Source of the DNA: Pseudomonadota bacterium
Lineage (GTDB): Bacteria > Pseudomonadota > Gammaproteobacteria > Steroidobacterales > Steroidobacteraceae
Reading direction: 5' to 3'
NCBI GenBank assembly: GCA_025356075.1
Contig: JANXUT010000044.1
Span: forward strand, 62,001 to 126,000
Length of the DNA stretch: 64,000 nt
Below the pieces are notes generated by a model. It worked only from the letters and a program-made list of their open reading frames with translations. It did not search any database and had not been told where the DNA came from. Below, in pieces: positions 51,814 through 60,769 of the stretch. The position numbers and the translations under genes are program-made. The stretch's first letter is position 1; each line of letters opens with the position of its first letter.

Positions 51814-54528
51814 TCAGCGCTTCTCGGGCACGTCAGGCGCCGCCACCGGCGGCGGCGCGTCGATGATCGTTGCGTAATCTTCATCCGTCTCGATGTGCCG
51901 GTAGCCATGGCCGATGACACGCGCGGGGATCGGCAGCGCGCTGACCAGCGAGGCGACCACCGCCGACAGGTACGGGATCGACTGCACGACCATGACGAGC
52001 ACCCAGGCGCGCACATCGGGGCTGCCGCTGCCCATGCGCATGCGGTCGAGGCTGCTGTCGCCGAGGCTGTAGGTCACGCCCCACGCCGAGAGCAGGAGCG
52101 CAAATGCCATCAGGCCCTCCTCGCGACACGCCTGCAGCGCGCCCAGGATCGTCTGGGTGTGGGCGTTCTTGGGCGTGCGAAAGAAGGGCTCGTTGTTGGT
52201 GAACAGCCCCTTCAGCACCGCGAAGCCGATCGTGTGCGCGAGCCCGAGCCCCGCGATGGAGGCCCCGATCGTCTGGCGGACACCGGCGCCGACGCGCACG
52301 CGGTAGAGGTGCATGAGCTTGGCGAGCTTGAACACAAACAGCGACAGCGGCAGCACCGAGAACATGAGCAGCGGCGCGTCGACCTTGTCCGGGAAGTAGA
52401 TCATCGCGAGCGACCAGCCGAGCGCGCAGAGGTTGAAGATGACGTTGAGGCCATCGGCGAACCACGGCAGCCAGCCGGCGAGGAAGTGATAGCGCTGGCC
52501 GGCGGTGAGCTTCTTCGACTTCCGGCCGAAGAGCTCGGCGGCGTGGACCCTGAGGATCTGCATCGCGCCGTACGCCCAGCGGAAGCGCTGCTTCTTGAAG
52601 TCGATGAAGGTGTCTGGCATCACGCCCTTGCCGTAGCTGTGCGGAATGTAGGTCGCCTCGTAGCCTTCCTCGAAGATCCTGAGGCCAAGCTCGGCATCCT
52701 CCGTGATGCTCCACTCGGCCCAGCCGCCGAGTCGCTCGAGGAGTTCACGGCGCACCATCGTCATCGTGCCGTGCTGGATGATCGCGTTCCGCTCATTGCG
52801 CGTGATCATGCCGATGTGGAAGAAGCCGCGGTATTCGGCGTGGCACATGGCCTTGAAGGCGCTTTGCTGGTCGTCGCGGTAATCCTGCGGCGCCTGCACG
52901 ATCGCGATCTTCTCGGCGCTGAACGTGGGCGCGAGGTCCTTCAGCCAGTTGGGCTCGACCATGTAGTCGCTGTCGATGACCGCGACGATCTCGGCATCGG
53001 CGACGGTGTTGCGAAGCGCGAAGTTGAGCGCGCCCGCCTTGAAGCCGGCGAGCGGGCTTACGTGGAAGAACCGGAAGCGGGGTCCGAGCTTCGCGCAGTG
53101 CGCCTCGACCGGGCGCCACACCGCCTCGTCCTTGGTGTTGTTGTCGATGACCAGGACCTCAAAGTCCGGGTAGTCGAGGCGTGACAGCGCATCGAGCGTC
53201 TCGATAAGCATGTCGGGCGGCTCGTTGTAGGCCGGCACGTGGATCGAGGCCTTCGGCCGGTAGCCGCCGTCGGTACCCTCCGCCGCGGGACCCACCAGCA
53301 GCCGGCGCCTGAGGCGCACCCAGTGCGCCTCCGCCCACTCGTGCGCCTCGGCGAGCAGCACCGCGATGACGCCGAGCATGCCGATGAAGAGGAGGACGCC
53401 GACGGTGACGCTCGTGACGGTAAGGTACTGCTGCGAGTAGCTGTAGATGATCCAGGTAGTGAAGGCGCTCGTCGCGTAGATGATCACCGCAAGGAAGCTG
53501 CGGCCGCGGTTCTTGAGCGTGCCGCTGTTCATGTAGAACCAGAACAGCATGAACGCCGCGAGCACCACCGAGACCGCGGCCAGCGCCTGCCATTGCGGCA
53601 CGCGCACGATGGGCTTCGTGAACTCGAACTTCGGGTGGCGGTCGGCGTCGTAGACGCCCCAGTACGCGCCGACACCGCCCTCGCTCTCGCGCTTCCACGG
53701 CTGGTCGAACGCCTCCTCGATGTAGTAGGGGACCTGTTCCTTCTCGGCCCAGGCGAGGAAGCGCCTGAGGAAGAGCGCCTCGTTCGCATCGGAGGCCACC
53801 GCCTTCTCGCGCGTGCGGCCGTTCGAGGGCCAGCCGACCTCGCCGATGACGACGGGCTTCTCGGGGAACTTCGCCTGCAGCTCGTGGAACTTGTCGATCG
53901 AGTACTGCACCGACTGATCGACCGCGATGCCTTCCCAGTAGGGGAGGAGGTGCACCGCGAGATAGTCGACGTGATCGACGAGCTCCGGGTTCTTGAGCCA
54001 GACGTGCCAGGGCTCGGCGGTGCTGATCGGCTGCTCGATCTGCGCCCGCGCGCGGTCGAGAAGATTGAGGAAGTCCTCGAGCGGCAGGTCGCCGCGCAGC
54101 ACCGATTCGTTGCCGATGATCACGCGCACGATGTTGCGGTGGGTCTTGCAGAGCTCGATGGCCTTGGCGAGCTCAGCCTCGTTGCGCTCGCGCCGCGAGT
54201 CGATCCAGACGCCGAGCGCGACGTTGAGGCCGCGCTCGGCGGCGAGCTCGGGCACGAGGCCAATGGTCCCCGCGACCGTGTAGGTGCGGATCGCCCGCGT
54301 CTTGCCCTTCAGCACGTCGAGGTCGGACGCGATCTCCTCGCGGGTCGGGTACTCCTCCTTAATCGCATTCTGGCCCGCCTGGTACGGGGACAGCGCGAAG
54401 CCCCAGACCTTGTGCGGCCACTCGGGCTCCGACTCCGGCCGGTTGAGCCACGCCCACGTGCCGACCGTCACCAGCGCGAAGGCGCAGGCGATCAGGAGTG
54501 CCGGCAGGCGCAGTTTGAAGGTGGTCAT
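51814..54528 (-). CDS. Fused GH17-like glucanase / GT2 glycosyltransferase membrane protein
   Basis: A 904-residue membrane enzyme. One span (9-28) leads to a GH17-like TIM-barrel domain in the periplasm with the acid/base Glu141 (IIGNESV) and nucleophile Glu230 (VVIGEVGWPSNG). Spans at about 316-335, 345-364 and 372-394 lead to a cytoplasmic GT2 domain with DSD (519-521), TED (609-611) and QRFRW (647-651), the catalytic set of processive beta-glycan synthases. More spans follow to about 860. It resembles NdvB/NdvC-type beta-1,3/1,6-glucan synthases, so it may polymerise and trim a periplasmic glucan. The two-domain fusion is intact. Confidence 0.9.
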   Translation of the reverse strand: MTTFKLRLPALLIACAFALVTVGTWAWLNRPESEPEWPHKVWGFALSPYQAGQNAIKEEYPTREEIASDLDVLKGKTRAIRTYTVAGTIGLVPELAAERGLNVALGVWIDSRRERNEAELAKAIELCKTHRNIVRVIIGNESVLRGDLPLEDFLNLLDRARAQIEQPISTAEPWHVWLKNPELVDHVDYLAVHLLPYWEGIAVDQSVQYSIDKFHELQAKFPEKPVVIGEVGWPSNGRTREKAVASDANEALFLRRFLAWAEKEQVPYYIEEAFDQPWKRESEGGVGAYWGVYDADRHPKFEFTKPIVRVPQWQALAAVSVVLAAFMLFWFYMNSGTLKNRGRSFLAVIIYATSAFTTWIIYSYSQQYLTVTSVTVGVLLFIGMLGVIAVLLAEAHEWAEAHWVRLRRRLLVGPAAEGTDGGYRPKASIHVPAYNEPPDMLIETLDALSRLDYPDFEVLVIDNNTKDEAVWRPVEAHCAKLGPRFRFFHVSPLAGFKAGALNFALRNTVADAEIVAVIDSDYMVEPNWLKDLAPTFSAEKIAIVQAPQDYRDDQQSAFKAMCHAEYRGFFHIGMITRNERNAIIQHGTMTMVRRELLERLGGWAEWSITEDAELGLRIFEEGYEATYIPHSYGKGVMPDTFIDFKKQRFRWAYGAMQILRVHAAELFGRKSKKLTAGQRYHFLAGWLPWFADGLNVIFNLCALGWSLAMIYFPDKVDAPLLMFSVLPLSLFVFKLAKLMHLYRVRVGAGVRQTIGASIAGLGLAHTIGFAVLKGLFTNNEPFFRTPKNAHTQTILGALQACREEGLMAFALLLSAWGVTYSLGDSSLDRMRMGSGSPDVRAWVLVMVVQSIPYLSAVVASLVSALPIPARVIGHGYRHIETDEDYATIIDAPPPVAAPDVPEKR

Positions 54529-54710
54529 GGGGCGCGGAGGATACCGCGCCGGGGTGGTTGGGGTCGCGGCCGGCTAGGGGGAACCCCGCGCCCGTGCGCG
54601 GCAGGCCCCCCGATGGCGGCCGGCCTCCATGGCCGGCCCCGTCGCGGCACGCTATTATCAGGCCAACCGGCGGCCGCCCCAAGTAGCCGGTTTCCCGAGG
54701 ATATTTAACG

Positions 54711-55895
54711 ATGCCGTGCCGACGTCGATGCTCTGCGTCTCCGTGCTCGCCGGCGTGCGTTCGGGGGATCGCGCTCGCGTTCGCGCTTCTCGTCCTCGCC
54801 GCCTGCAACGGCCGGGGCGCCGCCCCCGACATCGCCGCTCCCGTCCGGCTCGCGAGGGTCGAGAAGGGCACGATCCCGGCCGAGGTCTCAGGGATCGGCA
54901 ACGTGACACCGATCACGAGCGTCGCGGTCAAGTCGCGAGTCGATGGCCAGATCGTGCTGGTTCCCGTCCGCGAGGGCAGCGACGTGAAGAAGGGCGACCT
55001 GCTCTTTCGCATCGACCCGCGGCCGTTCGCGGTCGCGCTCGACATCGCGACCGCGAACCTGGCCCGCGACCAGGCGCTCCTTGAGAAGGCCGAGGATCTC
55101 TTGAAGCGCTCCGACGACCTCATCGCCAAGGGCTATATCTCGGCCAACCAGTATTCCGATGCGCAGGGTGATGCCCGCGCCGCCGGTGCGGCCGTCGCCG
55201 CCGACACGGCGGCCGTCGCGAATGCGCGCCTCAACCTCGAGTTCACCGAATTGCGCTCGCCGATCGACGGCCGCGTCGGGCGCGTGGCGCTCCAGCAGGG
55301 CAACCTCGTGAAGGCGAACGACGCGGCGGCGCTCCTCACGGTCAACCAGCTGGATCCCATCTACGTCGATTTCTCGGTGCCGGAGCGCTACCTCAATGAC
55401 CTTCGGCCCGCCGCGCAGAGCGGCACCGTGCAGGTGTCGCTGAGCGTCGATGGCGCTGGCGGCGCGCCGGTCGAGCGCTCAGGGCCCCTCACCTTCGTCG
55501 ACAACCAGGTCGACCAGCCGACCGGGACCATTCGCCTGAGAGCGACGCTCGCCAACGCCGACCGCGCGGTGTGGCCGGGCCAATTCGTGCGCGTGCGCAT
55601 CAACCTGCCGACCGCAGGTCCCGCGCTCTGGGTGCCGGCGAGCGCGATCGGCCAGAGTTCCGAGGGCCCGTACGTGTTCGTCGTGGGCGAGGGAATGCAC
55701 GCGGAGCTTCGCCAGGTGAAGGTCGAGCGCACCGAAGGCGACCGGGCGGTACTGTCGGGGCACATCGGGGTCGGCGAGCGCGTCGTCATCGACGGCCAGT
55801 CGCGCGTGATCCCGGGCGGGGCGGTGAGTCTCGTGGCGCAGGCCGGCAGCGGCGCGCCGAGCGGCGGCATGGCGGGCGGCAAAGCCGCGCACTGA
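54711..55895 (+). CDS. RND efflux periplasmic adaptor (membrane fusion protein)
   Basis: A 394-residue lipoprotein: lipobox LAAC with Cys32. The biotinyl-like hairpin halves (SRVDGQIVLVPVREGSDVKKGDLLFRID and the later ELRSPIDGRVGRVALQQGNLVKAND) flank the helical hairpin. The beta-barrel and membrane-proximal domains follow. It is an MdtA/AcrA-like adaptor that couples the downstream RND pump to an outer-membrane channel, which is not encoded here. GAGGA precedes ATG 54711. It is 10 bases upstream of the pump gene. Confidence 0.93.
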   Translation: MPCRRRCSASPCSPACVRGIALAFALLVLAACNGRGAAPDIAAPVRLARVEKGTIPAEVSGIGNVTPITSVAVKSRVDGQIVLVPVREGSDVKKGDLLFRIDPRPFAVALDIATANLARDQALLEKAEDLLKRSDDLIAKGYISANQYSDAQGDARAAGAAVAADTAAVANARLNLEFTELRSPIDGRVGRVALQQGNLVKANDAAALLTVNQLDPIYVDFSVPERYLNDLRPAAQSGTVQVSLSVDGAGGAPVERSGPLTFVDNQVDQPTGTIRLRATLANADRAVWPGQFVRVRINLPTAGPALWVPASAIGQSSEGPYVFVVGEGMHAELRQVKVERTEGDRAVLSGHIGVGERVVIDGQSRVIPGGAVSLVAQAGSGAPSGGMAGGKAAH

Positions 55896-55905
55896 GCGAG
55901 CCGGA

Positions 55906-58900
55906 GTGCACGTCAGCAAGCCCTTCATCGAGCGGCCGGTCATGACCGGGCTTGCGATGCTGTGCGTGGTCGTGTTCGGCATCGCCTCCTACCGGCTGCT
56001 CGCGGTCTCGGACCTGCCGGCGGTCGATTTTCCGACGATCAGCGTGCAGGCCTCGTTCCCGGGCGCGAGCGCGGAGACGATGGCGAGCGCGGTCGCGACG
56101 CCGCTCGAGAAGCAGCTCGCGACCATCGCCTCGATCGAGTCGATGAGCTCCACGAGCTCGCAGGGCGTGACGCGGATTACGCTTCAGTTCGCGCTCGACC
56201 GGAACATCGATGGAGCGGCGCAGGACGTGCAGTCGGCGCTCACCGCCGCCTCGCGCCAGCTGCCGGTCGAGATGACGACCCCGCCGTCGTTCTTCAAGGT
56301 GAACCCGGGCGACCAGCCGGTCTACCAGCTGGCCCTGGGCTCTGACACCGTGCCGATGTCCGACGTCGATGAGTTCGGCGAGACGCGCCTCGCGCAGCGG
56401 ATCTCCATGGTGCCGGGCGTCGCGCAGGTCGCCGTCTACGGCACGCAGAAATACGCGGTCAGGATCCAGCTCGACCCGGCCCAGCTCGCGGTGCGCGGCA
56501 TCGGCATCGACGAGGTGCAAGGCGCGGTGCAGGCGCAGAACGTCAACCTGCCCTCCGGCCAGCTCGAGAGTCGCACGCGCATCTACACGATCGACTCCAA
56601 GGGCCAGCTCTTCAATGCCGCGGAGTACCGCGGCATGATCATCGCCTACCGCAACGGCGCGCCGGTGCGATTAGGGGACGTCGGCCGCGTGCTCGACAGC
56701 GTCCAGGACGACCACGTCACGGCGTACCTCAACGACCATCGCGCGATCTTCCTCGCGATCATGCGCCAGCCCGGCGCGAACACCGTCCAGGTCGTCGACT
56801 CCATCAAGGCGCTGATGCCGACCTTCCAGGCCTCGGTGCCGAAGGGCATGACGCTGACGACGTTTCTCGACCGCTCCGAGCCCATCAGGAAGTCCGTCCG
56901 CGACGTGAAGTTCACGCTGCTGCTCGCGATGGCGCTCGTGGTGCTGGTGATCTTCCTGTTCCTGCGGCGCTGGTCGGCGACGCTGATCCCCGGCATCGCG
57001 CTGCCCTTGAGCCTGCTCGGCACGATGCCGGTCATGTACCTCTGCAACTACTCGCTCGACAACCTCAGCTTGATGGCGCTGACGCTCTGTGTCGGCTTCG
57101 TCGTGGACGATGCGATCGTGATGATGGAGAACATCGCGCGCCACATCGAGGCGGGCGAGAAGCCGCTCGCCGCGGCGCTGGCAGGATCGCGCGAGATCGG
57201 CTTCACGATCGTGTCGATGACGCTGTCGCTGGTTGCGGTGTTCATCCCGGTCATGTTCATGAACGGCGTCGTCGGGCGGCTGCTGCACGAGTTCGCGGTC
57301 ACGATCGTCTCCGCGGTCCTCGTCAGCGGCGTCGTCTCATTGACCTTGACGCCGCTCCTGTGCGCGCGCCTTCTCAAGGGCGAGCACGAGACGCCCCCGG
57401 CGCTCGGCACCGCCTGGTTCGATCGGTTATTCACGCGCGGCCGCGCGTTGTACGAGCGCGGGCTCGACTACGCGCTCGCGCACCAGCGGCTCGTTCTCGG
57501 GATCTTTGCCGGGTCGATCGTCGCGACGGTTCTCCTCGGCGCCCTGATCCCGAAGGGCTTCATCCCGACCGATGATTCCGGGCAGCTCTTTGGCCTGACG
57601 GAGGCGGCGCAGGACACGTCCTTCGCGGCCATGAAAGACAAGCAGGCGCAGCTCGTCGCGGTGATCCGCCAGAACCCGCACGTCGAGGCGGTGATCTCCG
57701 CGATGGGGCTCGGCGGTTCCAGCCAGGTGCTCAACCAGGGCCGCATCGTCGCCCGGCTGACGCCCGCCGGCACGCGCCCGGATGCCGACCACGTGCTGGC
57801 GGAGCTCAGGCCCGAGCTCCTCAAGGTGCCGGGCATCCGCCTCTACCTGCAGTCCCCGCCGACGGTTCGCCTCGGCACCTACATCTCGAAGAGCCTGTAC
57901 GTCTACACGCTGCAGGACGCCGACACGGCGCTCCTCTACGGCTGGGCGCCGAAGCTCGAGGCGGCGTTGCGCGCGATCCCGCAGCTGCAGGACGTGACCT
58001 CGGACCTGCAGCTCAACTCGCAGCGCATCGCGCTCAGCATCGACCGCGCGCGCGCCGCGGCGCTCGGCGTCAGCGCGAGCCAGATCGAGAATGCCCTCTA
58101 CAGCGCCTACGGCCAGCGCCAGGTCGGCACGTTCTACACGCCGACCAACCAGTACTGGATCGTCATGGAAGTCGCGCCGGAGTTCCGCGAGGGGCCGGCG
58201 GCGCTCGGCGGCCTCTACGTGCGCTCATCGAGCGGCAACCTCGTGCCGCTCAGCGAGGTCACGATCGACTCGCGCGGCGTCGCGCCGCTATTCGTGAGCC
58301 ACACCGGCCAGGTGCCGGCGGTGACGATTTCCTTCAACCTGGCTCCCGGCGTCGCGCTCTCGCAGGCGATCAGCAAGATCGAGTCGGAGAAGCAGCGGCT
58401 CGGCCTGCCGCTCAGCATGACGGGCTCGTTCCAGGGTACCGCGCAGGCGTTCCAGGACTCGGTTGCGGGGCTTGGGCTCCTGCTCTGCTTCGCGGTGTTC
58501 ATCATCTACGTCGTGCTCGGCATCCTCTACGAGAGCTACATCCACCCGCTGACGATCCTGTCGGGCCTGCCGGCCGCGGGCCTTGGCGCGCTCCTCACGC
58601 TCTTCGTGTTCGGTCGCGAGCTCGACCTCTACGCGTTCGTCGGCGTCATCATGCTGATCGGCATCGTCAAGAAGAACGCGATCATGATGATCGACTTCGC
58701 GCTCGAGGCCGAGCGCAAGCACGGCCGCACCCCGCACGAGGCGATCCGTGAGGCGTGCCTCGTGCGCTTTCGCCCGATCATGATGACGACGTTCGCGGCG
58801 CTCCTCGGTACGCTCCCGATCGCACTCAAGCTAGGCTCGAGCGCCGGTCCCCGCCAGGGCCTCGGACTTGCGGTCGTCGGCGGGCTCCTGCTGTCGCAGT

Positions 58901-59028
58901 TTCTGACGCTCTTCCTGACGCCGGCCGTCTACCTGTGGCTCGACCGCTTCGTGAAGCGCGACTCGGCGGCGCCCGCCGGCGTCCATGCGGCCGCACCCGC
59001 CGGCATCGCTGCCGCCGACGCCGGCTGA
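55906..59028 (+). CDS. RND-family multidrug efflux pump (MdtB/MdtC-like)
   Basis: A 1040-residue inner-membrane pump, the full length for the HAE-1 class. The N terminus FIERPVMTGLAMLCVVVFGIASYRLLAVSDLPAVDFPTISV is diagnostic. The proton-relay Asp pair is in GFVVDDAIVMMENI, and the periplasmic porter and funnel domains are both complete. The C-terminal spans have LTLFVFGRELDLYAFVGVIMLIGIVKKNAIMMIDFALEAER. The MdtB/MdtC subgroup exports bile salts, novobiocin and similar drugs. Start is GTG 55906. It forms an operon with the adaptor. Confidence 0.95.
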   Translation: MHVSKPFIERPVMTGLAMLCVVVFGIASYRLLAVSDLPAVDFPTISVQASFPGASAETMASAVATPLEKQLATIASIESMSSTSSQGVTRITLQFALDRNIDGAAQDVQSALTAASRQLPVEMTTPPSFFKVNPGDQPVYQLALGSDTVPMSDVDEFGETRLAQRISMVPGVAQVAVYGTQKYAVRIQLDPAQLAVRGIGIDEVQGAVQAQNVNLPSGQLESRTRIYTIDSKGQLFNAAEYRGMIIAYRNGAPVRLGDVGRVLDSVQDDHVTAYLNDHRAIFLAIMRQPGANTVQVVDSIKALMPTFQASVPKGMTLTTFLDRSEPIRKSVRDVKFTLLLAMALVVLVIFLFLRRWSATLIPGIALPLSLLGTMPVMYLCNYSLDNLSLMALTLCVGFVVDDAIVMMENIARHIEAGEKPLAAALAGSREIGFTIVSMTLSLVAVFIPVMFMNGVVGRLLHEFAVTIVSAVLVSGVVSLTLTPLLCARLLKGEHETPPALGTAWFDRLFTRGRALYERGLDYALAHQRLVLGIFAGSIVATVLLGALIPKGFIPTDDSGQLFGLTEAAQDTSFAAMKDKQAQLVAVIRQNPHVEAVISAMGLGGSSQVLNQGRIVARLTPAGTRPDADHVLAELRPELLKVPGIRLYLQSPPTVRLGTYISKSLYVYTLQDADTALLYGWAPKLEAALRAIPQLQDVTSDLQLNSQRIALSIDRARAAALGVSASQIENALYSAYGQRQVGTFYTPTNQYWIVMEVAPEFREGPAALGGLYVRSSSGNLVPLSEVTIDSRGVAPLFVSHTGQVPAVTISFNLAPGVALSQAISKIESEKQRLGLPLSMTGSFQGTAQAFQDSVAGLGLLLCFAVFIIYVVLGILYESYIHPLTILSGLPAAGLGALLTLFVFGRELDLYAFVGVIMLIGIVKKNAIMMIDFALEAERKHGRTPHEAIREACLVRFRPIMMTTFAALLGTLPIALKLGSSAGPRQGLGLAVVGGLLLSQFLTLFLTPAVYLWLDRFVKRDSAAPAGVHAAAPAGIAAADAG

Positions 59029-59063
59029 GCGGCCACCCGGGCATAGCCGCTACTGGTGCCGCG

Positions 59064-59984
59064 ATGAGTCGCGAGACGATGCTGAGCGTGCGGCAGCTCC
59101 GGAAGGTCTACGACGGGCGCGCGGTCGTCAACGACGTCGACTTCAGCGTCGCGCGCGGCGAGTGCTTCGGGATCCTGGGTCCGAACGGCGCCGGCAAGAC
59201 GACGACGCTGCGCTGTTGCCTCGGGCTCACGCGCCCGGATGGCGGGGAACTCGCGCTTGGCGGCCATCCGATCCCGGTGGATGCCAGGCGCGCGCGCTAC
59301 CGGGTCGGCGTGGTGCCGCAGTTCGACAACCTCGATCCCGACTTCACCGTCACCGAGAACCTGGTGATGTTCGCGCGCTACTTCGACATCCCGGCGCGCG
59401 AGGCGCGCTCGCGCGTGCCGCGACTCCTCGAGTTCGCCGGGCTCGGCGATCGCGCGACCGCCCGGCTCGAGACGCTCTCGGGCGGCATGAAGCGCAGGCT
59501 CACCCTCGCGCGCGCGCTCGTCAATGACCCGGACGTGCTCTTCCTCGATGAGCCGACCACGGGCCTCGATCCGCAGGCGCGCCACCTCATCTGGGACGGG
59601 CTCAAGCGCCTCGTCGGCGAGGGCAAGACCGTGATCCTGACGACGCACTTCATGGACGAGGCCGAGCGGCTCTGCAACCGGCTCTGCGTGATGGACCGTG
59701 GCGCGATCATCGCGCTCGACACGCCCCGGAACCTCATCGACACGCTCATCGAGCCCGTCGTCATCGAGGTCTATGGCGAAGGAGTCGCCGAGTGGGCGCG
59801 GACACGCGCCGGCCCGCTCGTAAGCCGCCTCGAGGTCACCGGCGAGACCGCGTTCTGCTACATGCACGATGCGGATCCCTTGCTTGCGCTTGCGCGCGCG
59901 AGTCCGTCACTCAAGGTGCTGAGGCGCGCGGCCAACCTCGAGGACGTGTTCATCAAGCTGACCGGCCGCGACATCCGGGACTGA
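59064..59984 (+). CDS. NodI-type ABC exporter ATP-binding protein
   Basis: A 306-residue ATPase. Walker A is GPNGAGKTT (39-47), Q-loop VVPQFDNLDPDFTV, signature LSGGMKRRLTLARAL, Walker B LFLDEPTTGLDP. PQFDNLD is typical of the NodI subgroup. With the next gene it forms an ABC-2-type exporter related to NodIJ, which exports lipo-chitin oligosaccharides in rhizobia; outside rhizobia the substrate is unknown. It starts 35 bases after the RND gene. Confidence 0.92.
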   Translation: MSRETMLSVRQLRKVYDGRAVVNDVDFSVARGECFGILGPNGAGKTTTLRCCLGLTRPDGGELALGGHPIPVDARRARYRVGVVPQFDNLDPDFTVTENLVMFARYFDIPAREARSRVPRLLEFAGLGDRATARLETLSGGMKRRLTLARALVNDPDVLFLDEPTTGLDPQARHLIWDGLKRLVGEGKTVILTTHFMDEAERLCNRLCVMDRGAIIALDTPRNLIDTLIEPVVIEVYGEGVAEWARTRAGPLVSRLEVTGETAFCYMHDADPLLALARASPSLKVLRRAANLEDVFIKLTGRDIRD

Positions 59985-59986
59985 GC

Positions 59987-60742
59987 ATGAACCTGCGCTG
60001 CCTCTACCTGGTGCAACGGAACTTCCTCGTCTGGAGGAAGCTGATGCTGCCGTCGTTGATCGGCAACCTCGCCGATCCCCTCATCTATCTGGTCGGGCTC
60101 GGCTTCGGGCTCGGCGCGCTGGTGGGCGCCGTCGACGGCCGGCCGTACGTGACGTTCCTCGCTGGCGGCATGCTCTGCTACTCGACGCTGAACAGCGCCT
60201 CGGCCGAGGCGCTCTACTCGGCGTTCTCACGCCTCAAGGTGCAGCGCACCTGGGAGGGCATCCTGCACGCACCGATGACGATTGCGGATGTCGTCATCGG
60301 CGAATGGTTGTGGGCCGGGTTCAAGGCGACGCTGTCCGGGACCGCGATCCTGATCGTCATGTACGGGCTTGGAATCGTGCACGGCCTTGCCGCGCTCGGC
60401 GTCGTGCCGGTTCTGCTGCTGGTCGGGCTCAGCTTCTCGGGGCTCGCGCTCGTCGTCACTTCGCTCGCGCGCTCGTACGACCTCTTCACGTACTACTTCA
60501 CGCTGCTGGTAACGCCGATGGCGTTCGTGTCGGGCGTCTTCTACCCGCTCCACCAGCTGCCCGCGCTCGCGCAGCGGATCGCCTGGTGCCTGCCGCTCGC
60601 GCACGCCGCTTCGCTCGCGCGCGGCATCACGCTCGGCGATGCGATGCCCTGGCCCCTCACGAGCGCGGCGGTACTGCTTCTCTATGGACTGCTTGGGCTC
60701 GCGCTCGCCGTGCGCATAGCGCGCCGGCGCCTGTCGAGGTAA
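59987..60742 (+). CDS. NodJ-type ABC-2 exporter permease
   Basis: A 251-residue membrane protein with six spans. It has the ABC-2 pattern NFLVWRKLMLPSLIGNLADPLIYLVGLGFGLG at the start, RTWEGILHAPMTIADVVIGEW and FVSGVFYPLHQLPALAQRIAWCLPLAHAASLARG. It is the membrane partner of the NodI-type ATPase, whose TGA lies two bases upstream of this ATG. Six spans and length match NodJ (about 260). Confidence 0.92.
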   Translation: MNLRCLYLVQRNFLVWRKLMLPSLIGNLADPLIYLVGLGFGLGALVGAVDGRPYVTFLAGGMLCYSTLNSASAEALYSAFSRLKVQRTWEGILHAPMTIADVVIGEWLWAGFKATLSGTAILIVMYGLGIVHGLAALGVVPVLLLVGLSFSGLALVVTSLARSYDLFTYYFTLLVTPMAFVSGVFYPLHQLPALAQRIAWCLPLAHAASLARGITLGDAMPWPLTSAAVLLLYGLLGLALAVRIARRRLSR

Positions 60743-60769
60743 CGGCGCAGCGAGGCGCGCTCGCCGCGC

